From contig JBIIGI010000078.1 of assembly GCA_044236545.1 (NCBI GenBank), positions 1 to 11,345 of the forward strand: a DNA stretch of 11,345 nucleotides, given 5' to 3'. The number at the start of each line of letters is the position of its first letter. Position 1 is the first letter of the stretch. Shown piece by piece: positions 7,206-11,345 of the stretch. This DNA comes from UBA6821 sp044236545 (GTDB lineage Bacteria; Verrucomicrobiota; Verrucomicrobiia; Chthoniobacterales; UBA6821). The position numbers and the translations under genes are program-made. The notes below the pieces were generated by a model. That model was not told the origin of the DNA. It did not search any database and saw nothing but the letters and a program-made list of their open reading frames with translations.

Positions 7206-7222
7206 CCTGCACGAGGTGCAGG
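7206..7222. repeat. Perfect inverted repeat, candidate operator or hairpin
   Basis: CCTGCAC-GAG-GTGCAGG has 7-base perfect arms and a 3-base spacer. GAGGG (7193-7197) and CCCTC (7223-7227) can extend the pairing beyond an 8-base bulge. It lies 77 bases upstream of the deoR-type ATG. The symmetry would suit a dimeric repressor site, but it could also be a hairpin in the deoR leader. Only one copy is present in this window. Confidence 0.4.
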
Positions 7223-7230
7223 CCCTCAGG

Positions 7231-7252
7231 GAGCGGCGAGCGGGAGCGAGCG
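7231..7252. repeat. Cluster of four GAGCG pentamers
   Basis: GAGCG occurs at 7231-7235, 7238-7242, 7244-7248 and 7248-7252, that is four copies in 22 bases with spacings of 7, 6 and 4. It immediately follows the palindrome at 7206-7222. Function is unknown; it may be simple-sequence drift or part of a regulatory or mobile repeat. Confidence 0.35.
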
Positions 7253-7356
7253 AGGCAATACATCTTTGCGGTCGGTGGATTGTGTCAAATCACTCTTCTG
7301 AACTTGGAGATCGGGATTATTCGGTTTGCGGCCGAAATTACAGCAAAAACTCGCAA

Positions 7357-7362
7357 TATGAT
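7357..7362 (+). promoter_or_regulatory. Candidate -10 box for the sugar operon
   Basis: TATGAT matches the sigma-70 -10 consensus at five of six positions, about 45 bases before the GTG start at 7407 and inside the AT-rich part of the gap. No good -35 is found at 16-18 bases upstream (GAAATT at 17), which would fit a promoter needing an activator, or a different sigma preference. Confidence 0.35.
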
Positions 7363-7406
7363 TGTATTTTGATTTACTTTTGACTGTTTCATGATTGATT
7401 TGGCGG

Positions 7407-9071
7407 GTGAAACTTACCCTTGGAATCAAATCCGACCCGATTGAATACCGTTATTCCTTCCCCTGGCTATTCCGACTGATGGCCGACGAAGGGGTCACCC
7501 GCCTGCAGCTCGGCTCGTTTTTCGAGGCCTACCAATTGCCGGATTCGTATTTCCACCGATTGAAGAAGCAGGCGGATGATTTCGGCATCACGATCGACAG
7601 CCTGTTCACCGCGCACCGCGAGCTGGGGGGGTTTTTCCGCGAGGATCCGGAGTGGGAAGCCGTGGCGAGGCGGAATTTCGAGCGCTTCATCGAGATCGGC
7701 GCGATCCTTGGGGCCAGGTCGGTGGGTTCGAATCCGGGCGCCGTGCCACGGGATCTGATGGGCACCAAGGCGCAGGGCACCGCCTGTTACCTCCGCCACA
7801 TGAAGGAGCTCATGCATTTTGCCAGACAGCACGGGATCGAGTGGCTCACCGTCGAGCCGATGTCCTGCCTTGCGGAGCCGCCGACGCTGCCGGACGAGGT
7901 GCGGGAAATGGGCGAAATCCTCACCCGCCATCATCTGGAGAATCCCGATACCACGGCACGCGTCGGCTATTGCACGGACATCGCCCACGGCTACCTCAAC
8001 GAACGGGGCGCGCATGGTTTCAATCCGGTGGAACTCTTCGAATCCACGCTGCCGTGGCTCTATGAAGTCCATTTGAAAAACACCGACGACCGCTATCATT
8101 CGACCTTCGGTTTCGAGCCGGCAAATCGCGAGAAAGGCATCATCGATGTGGCTGTTTTCCGCGACATCCTTCTCGGCAGGGCTGCGGAAATCCCCGTCGA
8201 TGAAATGACCGGTTATCTGGAAATCGGCGGGCCGAAACTCGGGCGCGATTACACCGACGGCCAGCTTGAGGAGCAACTCCGCCAGTCGCTGCGACACCTC
8301 AAGGAGGTGTTTCTGGCGGTTCCAGACAAGCAAGCCGCGACGGCGGGGGCATGCGCCGCCATCACCGGCGCCAAGGAGACCGGCGGAGTGCGGATCGCGC
8401 CGTCGATGATGTGCGTGGACCCGCTGAATTTCGAATCCGCGCTACGCCGCGTCGAGGCGCTCGGCGTGGACATGCTGCACCTGGATGTGATGGATGCGCG
8501 CTTCGTGCCCAACATGCCGCTGGGACTCTCCGTGATCGAGGCGCTCGCGGCGAAAACCCGCCTGCCCATCGACGTTCACCTGATGGTCGAGGACAACGAT
8601 TTCTTCATCGGGCTGTTGGAAAAATCCGGAGTCGCGCAAATCACGGTGCATGCGGAGTCCTGCCAGCACCTCGACCGCACGCTTTCCCGCATCCGCGAAA
8701 CCGGCGCCAGCGCCGGAGTGGCGCTCAATCCGACGACGCCGCTCCGCTCGCTGGATTACGTGCTGGAGCGCCTCGACTATGTGCTGCTCATGACCGTGAA
8801 CCCCGGCTTCGCCGGACAAACGATGACCCCCGCCTCGCTGCGCAAGATCGCAGACTGCCGCGCCTACCTCAACCGCAGCGGGTTCGGTCACCTGACAATT
8901 CAAGTCGATGGAAACGTCAGTTTCGAAAACATCCCGGCGATGGTGGCGGCCGGTGCCGACTGTCTCGTCGCCGGCACAAGCAGCATTTTCCACGCAGGCG
9001 CCGGATGGAACGACAACATCCGCAGGCTGCATGCGGCGGCGCAGGAAGGCCTGTCTAACAGACAACCTTGA
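7407..9071 (+). CDS. Bifunctional sugar-phosphate isomerase / ribulose-phosphate-type 3-epimerase fusion
   Basis: Two TIM-barrel enzymes are joined in one chain (554 residues from GTG 7407). Residue numbers here count from the alternative TTG at 7395 (558 residues). Residues about 1-303 are a xylose-isomerase-like barrel of the AP-endonuclease-2 superfamily, resembling EryC/hydroxypyruvate-isomerase-type enzymes; the metal-binding set E154, D195 (with H198), H226 and E276 is present. An Ala/Gly/Thr-rich linker covers about 304-331. Residues 332-558 are a ribulose-phosphate 3-epimerase barrel with its metal and acid/base residues H362, D364, H395 and D505, plus APSMMC and MTVNPGFAGQ. Details such as the MC after the APS motif and FAGQ recall AlsE (allulose-6-phosphate 3-epimerase) more than Rpe. 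The GTG start is preferred because MKLTLGIK is a natural first strand. It is the first gene of the operon. The exact substrates are unknown. Confidence 0.9.
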   Translation: MKLTLGIKSDPIEYRYSFPWLFRLMADEGVTRLQLGSFFEAYQLPDSYFHRLKKQADDFGITIDSLFTAHRELGGFFREDPEWEAVARRNFERFIEIGAILGARSVGSNPGAVPRDLMGTKAQGTACYLRHMKELMHFARQHGIEWLTVEPMSCLAEPPTLPDEVREMGEILTRHHLENPDTTARVGYCTDIAHGYLNERGAHGFNPVELFESTLPWLYEVHLKNTDDRYHSTFGFEPANREKGIIDVAVFRDILLGRAAEIPVDEMTGYLEIGGPKLGRDYTDGQLEEQLRQSLRHLKEVFLAVPDKQAATAGACAAITGAKETGGVRIAPSMMCVDPLNFESALRRVEALGVDMLHLDVMDARFVPNMPLGLSVIEALAAKTRLPIDVHLMVEDNDFFIGLLEKSGVAQITVHAESCQHLDRTLSRIRETGASAGVALNPTTPLRSLDYVLERLDYVLLMTVNPGFAGQTMTPASLRKIADCRAYLNRSGFGHLTIQVDGNVSFENIPAMVAAGADCLVAGTSSIFHAGAGWNDNIRRLHAAAQEGLSNRQP

Positions 9072-9076
9072 TTACC

Positions 9077-10180
9077 ATGAAAAATCTTGTCTATCAACTC
9101 AATCAACCGGGCGGCGTGTTCACCGCCGTCGAGCAGGAGCTTCCCGCGCCCGGCCCGGGTGAAATCCGCATTCGCACGCTGCGCACGTCGGTCTGCCAGT
9201 CGGACGTGGTAATTTACAACCAGGGATTGCCGCGCATCAAGGCATGGCCGGCCGTCATCCTCCACGAGGTGAGCGCGGAGGTGGATGCCATCGGCGAAGG
9301 AGTCACGAAGTTCCGGCCCGGCGATCTCGTCGGCATCGGATGCGACATTCCCTGCGGCGATGCGGACTGCATTTATTGCGGCGACCACGGCACCGGCGAT
9401 TGGACGAGCTGCCCGAACACCCAGGCCACCGGCCACGAATTTCCCGGCTTCGCCCGCTCGCACGCCATCCTGCCGGACTGGTTCGTCCGCCTCGGTCCGA
9501 TCGCGGGATTTCCGGCAGGTTTCAGCGCCGATCACGCCTGCCAACTAGAGCCGCTGGCCTGCTGTCTGGAGGGAATGACGCGCGTCAACAATTGCATCAC
9601 CAACCGGATCGTCGTTCTCATCGGCGCGGGTTCGCAAAGCACCTACGCGCTTCAGAGCGCTCTGGCGATGGGGGCCCGCAAGGTGATTCTCATCAACCGT
9701 GGCGCGCAACGCCTCGAACGTGTGTTGCGGGATTTCGGCAACGAGCATGTCGTCGGCCTGCCATGGGATGAAAACGTCGTCGCCCGGGTTTTCGAGGAAT
9801 GCCGCCCCTTCAACGAGCCGCACTTCGTGATGGTCAACACCCCCGCCGAGCCCGGCTACCGCCTGGCCACTCAGTTGATGGGTTACGGAACGGTGATGGA
9901 CGGCCATGCCGGCGTCAAGGGCGCCGGCGGTAAACCCCGCATCTCCCACGAGGTTGATCTGAACAATGACATCCACTACAAGCTGCAGTGCTATCAGGCC
10001 ACCCACGGCTCCGGCATGCACGGCATCGGACTCGCGCGCGGACTGCTGGCGGAAAAAAAGCTCCCGCTGCTCGACAAAATGACCAACGACACCGAGCGTT
10101 TCCCGCACACGCAAATCCGCGAGGCGATCGCCCGCGCCGCCGATCCTGACAGTTTGAAAGTCATCATTCACTGGGACTGA
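9077..10180 (+). CDS. Zinc-dependent medium-chain dehydrogenase, atypical
   Basis: The 367-residue product (ATG 9077; a TTG at 9068 would add only three residues) belongs to the zinc alcohol/polyol dehydrogenase family and probably oxidises a polyol or sugar hydroxyl, or reduces a ketose. Catalytic-zinc positions C40, H63-E64 and E158 are present. A structural-zinc lobe is cysteine-rich (C89, C93, C98, C101, C112). Oddities: the usual GHE is LHE; the EPLACC motif is followed by L-E where a His is common; the nucleotide loop reads GAGSQS (183-188), lacking the third glycine; and the second strand ends in INRG rather than an acidic residue, which may favour NADP over NAD. It begins five bases after the fusion gene and ends one base before the next dehydrogenase. 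Substrate not assignable. Confidence 0.87.
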   Translation: MKNLVYQLNQPGGVFTAVEQELPAPGPGEIRIRTLRTSVCQSDVVIYNQGLPRIKAWPAVILHEVSAEVDAIGEGVTKFRPGDLVGIGCDIPCGDADCIYCGDHGTGDWTSCPNTQATGHEFPGFARSHAILPDWFVRLGPIAGFPAGFSADHACQLEPLACCLEGMTRVNNCITNRIVVLIGAGSQSTYALQSALAMGARKVILINRGAQRLERVLRDFGNEHVVGLPWDENVVARVFEECRPFNEPHFVMVNTPAEPGYRLATQLMGYGTVMDGHAGVKGAGGKPRISHEVDLNNDIHYKLQCYQATHGSGMHGIGLARGLLAEKKLPLLDKMTNDTERFPHTQIREAIARAADPDSLKVIIHWD

Positions 10181-10181
10181 C

Positions 10182-11249
10182 ATGAAAGCCCTCGTTCTCG
10201 AAGCCGACAAACAACTCCGCTACGTGGAGGACCGCCCGGTGCCACCTGCGCCGGACGAGCGTCCCGCCGCGCTCGTCCGCATCGCCGCCTGCGGCGTCTG
10301 CGGTTCCGATCTCCCACGCGGCTTCGGCGGCAAGGCGTATTTCCACCCGCTTGTGATGGGTCACGAGTTCAGCGGCGTGGTGGAGGAACCGGTGCCGGGC
10401 GGCAGGTTCGCCAAGGGTGCGCGCGTCGCGGTTTTTCCGCTCATCCCGAAGAACATGGACACCGACCCGGCCTGTCTATCAGGAGACTATGCCCAGGCGG
10501 CGGAATACGATTACTATGGTTCCCGTAGGGACGGTGCCTTCGCCGAATATCTCCGCGTGCCGGAGTGGAACCTTTTTCCCGTGCCGGATCATGTGAACCT
10601 TCTTCACGCCTCGATGACCGAGCCCGCCGCGGTCGCGCTGCATGGTGTCAGGAAATTGAGCATCAAGACCGGCGACGACGCCGTGGTCTTCGGCGCCGGA
10701 CCCATTGGCAACATGGCCGCGCAATGGCTGCGCATCCATGGCTGCGCCCGCGTCTTCATCGTCGATGTCGAGCCGCGCAAGCTCGCCCTCGCCGCGGAAA
10801 TGGGCTTCCATCCCGTCAATGCGAAGGACGGCGATCCGGTTGCACAACTCCTCGCTGTCACGGGCGGCCGGGGCGTCCAGCGCAGCATCGAGGCCTGCGG
10901 CCTGCCGCTCACATTCCTGCAGGCGGTGCAGGCCTGCGGCATGTTCGGCGAGGTGGTTTTCATGGGCAACATCGCCGGTGAATTCAAAATCGGCGAAAAG
11001 GATTTCTCCAACATCCTGCGCAGGGAACTCACCATCCACGGCACGTGGAACAGCAGGATCACCCCCTCTGGAACCGATGACTGGACGACCGTGCTCAAAC
11101 ACCTCGATCGCGAGCTGCTTGTCGCCCCGCTCATCACCGACAAACTTCTCCTGTCCGAAGGCCCGGCAATTTTCGAAGATCTGGTGAACCGGACAAACTA
11201 TCATAACAAAGTCATCTTCAACATTTCTCCGACCGACAACCAATCGTGA
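10182..11249 (+). CDS. Galactitol-1-phosphate 5-dehydrogenase-like zinc dehydrogenase
   Basis: The 355-residue protein resembles GatD, which oxidises galactitol 1-phosphate to tagatose 6-phosphate with NAD. Shared signatures are GVCGSDLPR, HPLVMGHEFSG, YYGSRRDGAFAEY and ILRRELTIHGTW. Catalytic-zinc residues C40, H61-E62 and E147 are present; the Rossmann loop is a canonical GAGPIG (171-176) and D195 ends the second strand, typical for NAD. Unusually, the lobe that holds four structural-zinc cysteines in GatD (about 89-106 here) has only C98; the other positions are not Cys. It starts one base after the previous dehydrogenase, and its stop overlaps the next start. The actual substrate may be another polyol or polyol phosphate, so I give no symbol. 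Confidence 0.88.
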   Translation: MKALVLEADKQLRYVEDRPVPPAPDERPAALVRIAACGVCGSDLPRGFGGKAYFHPLVMGHEFSGVVEEPVPGGRFAKGARVAVFPLIPKNMDTDPACLSGDYAQAAEYDYYGSRRDGAFAEYLRVPEWNLFPVPDHVNLLHASMTEPAAVALHGVRKLSIKTGDDAVVFGAGPIGNMAAQWLRIHGCARVFIVDVEPRKLALAAEMGFHPVNAKDGDPVAQLLAVTGGRGVQRSIEACGLPLTFLQAVQACGMFGEVVFMGNIAGEFKIGEKDFSNILRRELTIHGTWNSRITPSGTDDWTTVLKHLDRELLVAPLITDKLLLSEGPAIFEDLVNRTNYHNKVIFNISPTDNQS

Positions 11250-11345
11250 GCGCTTACACAATTGCCAAGGAAATCTTCGCCGCCAGCGGAGTCGATACCG
11301 AAGCCGCCATTTCCACCCTCGACCGCATTCCCGTCTCGCTCCATT
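11246..11345 (+). CDS. L-rhamnose isomerase-like protein (N-terminal part, cut by window edge)
   Basis: A GTG at 11246 overlaps the preceding stop by four bases (GTGA) and opens a frame that runs off the window. The 33 visible residues, including IAKEIFAASGVDTEAAISTLDRIPVSLH, match the RhaA start as I remember it ([20 protein letters not shown] then RLPVSMHCWQ). L-rhamnose isomerases interconvert aldoses and ketoses with two divalent metals. Some also act on D-allose/D-allulose and other rare sugars, which would suit the 3-epimerase encoded upstream. The metal-binding residues lie beyond the edge, so activity and substrate cannot be judged. Confidence 0.75.
   Translation, partial: MSAYTIAKEIFAASGVDTEAAISTLDRIPVSLH

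Larger units (their letters stand above)
7130..7406. promoter_or_regulatory. Divergent control region between the DeoR gene and the sugar operon
   Basis: This gap must hold promoters for both directions and the likely DeoR operator. The left part is GC-rich and contains a perfect palindrome (7206-7222) and clustered GAGCG motifs (7231-7252). The right part, from about 7270, is clearly AT-rich compared with the rest of the window, as expected for a promoter. A smaller inverted repeat, TTCGG/CCGAA, lies at 7320-7336, just upstream of the -10-like TATGAT and in a position where a bound repressor could block polymerase. No gene fits here. Confidence 0.6.

Noticed and set aside
7391..7444. ATG at 7391 as start of the operon's first gene
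   Set aside because: It is in another frame and gives only 17 residues before a stop; the fusion frame starts at GTG 7407 or TTG 7395.
7467..8333. A 288-codon minus-strand open frame
   Set aside because: It is antisense to the conserved first barrel of the fusion enzyme and shows no domain.
1..11345. tRNA, rRNA, CRISPR or insertion sequences
   Set aside because: I saw no cloverleaf, rRNA signature, regularly spaced repeats or transposase motifs in the window.

Overview
The window is high-GC bacterial DNA, densely coded, with no rRNA, tRNA, CRISPR array or transposase that I could recognise. The rplS-rnhB-yraN order and the gene content suggest a Gram-negative bacterium of the Verrucomicrobiota/PVC type. 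That placement is an inference and is weak.

Region 1 (about 177-1619, minus strand) is a housekeeping block: ribosomal protein L19 (rplS), ribonuclease HII (rnhB) and a YraN/UPF0102 nuclease-fold protein. Two hairpins with T-runs lie after rplS. The stronger one falls inside the 5' end of the longest rnhB reading frame, so the rnhB start, or its regulation, is uncertain. Bases 1-176 carry no gene I can name.

Region 2 (1813-6317, plus strand) is a tight four-gene run: pyrroline-5-carboxylate reductase (proC), a secreted TPR protein, a short D-alanyl-D-alanine carboxypeptidase with a basic tail, and a UvrD/PcrA-type helicase. Start/stop overlaps (ATGA) occur at two junctions and the third gap is 13 bases. 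A structured leader precedes proC in the divergent gap with rplS.

Region 3 (6356-11345) looks like a sugar or polyol catabolic locus. A DeoR-family regulator on the minus strand faces an AT-rich divergent gap. A plus-strand operon follows: (i) a 550-residue protein fusing a xylose-isomerase-like TIM barrel (EryC/hydroxypyruvate-isomerase type) to a ribulose-phosphate/allulose-6-phosphate 3-epimerase barrel; (ii) an unusual medium-chain zinc dehydrogenase; (iii) a second dehydrogenase strongly resembling galactitol-1-phosphate 5-dehydrogenase but lacking most structural-zinc cysteines; (iv) the start of an L-rhamnose-isomerase-like gene cut by the window edge. Junctions are +5, +1 and -4 bases, so the four genes are very probably co-transcribed and translationally coupled.

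Together they provide polyol/ketose oxidoreduction, aldose-ketose isomerisation, and isomerisation plus C3 epimerisation of a ketose phosphate. This would fit use of a rare hexose, pentose or polyol such as the allose/allulose, altritol or galactitol families. The substrate cannot be fixed from this window; a kinase and transporter would be expected beyond the right edge. This operon, and especially the two-barrel fusion, is the most likely undescribed system here.
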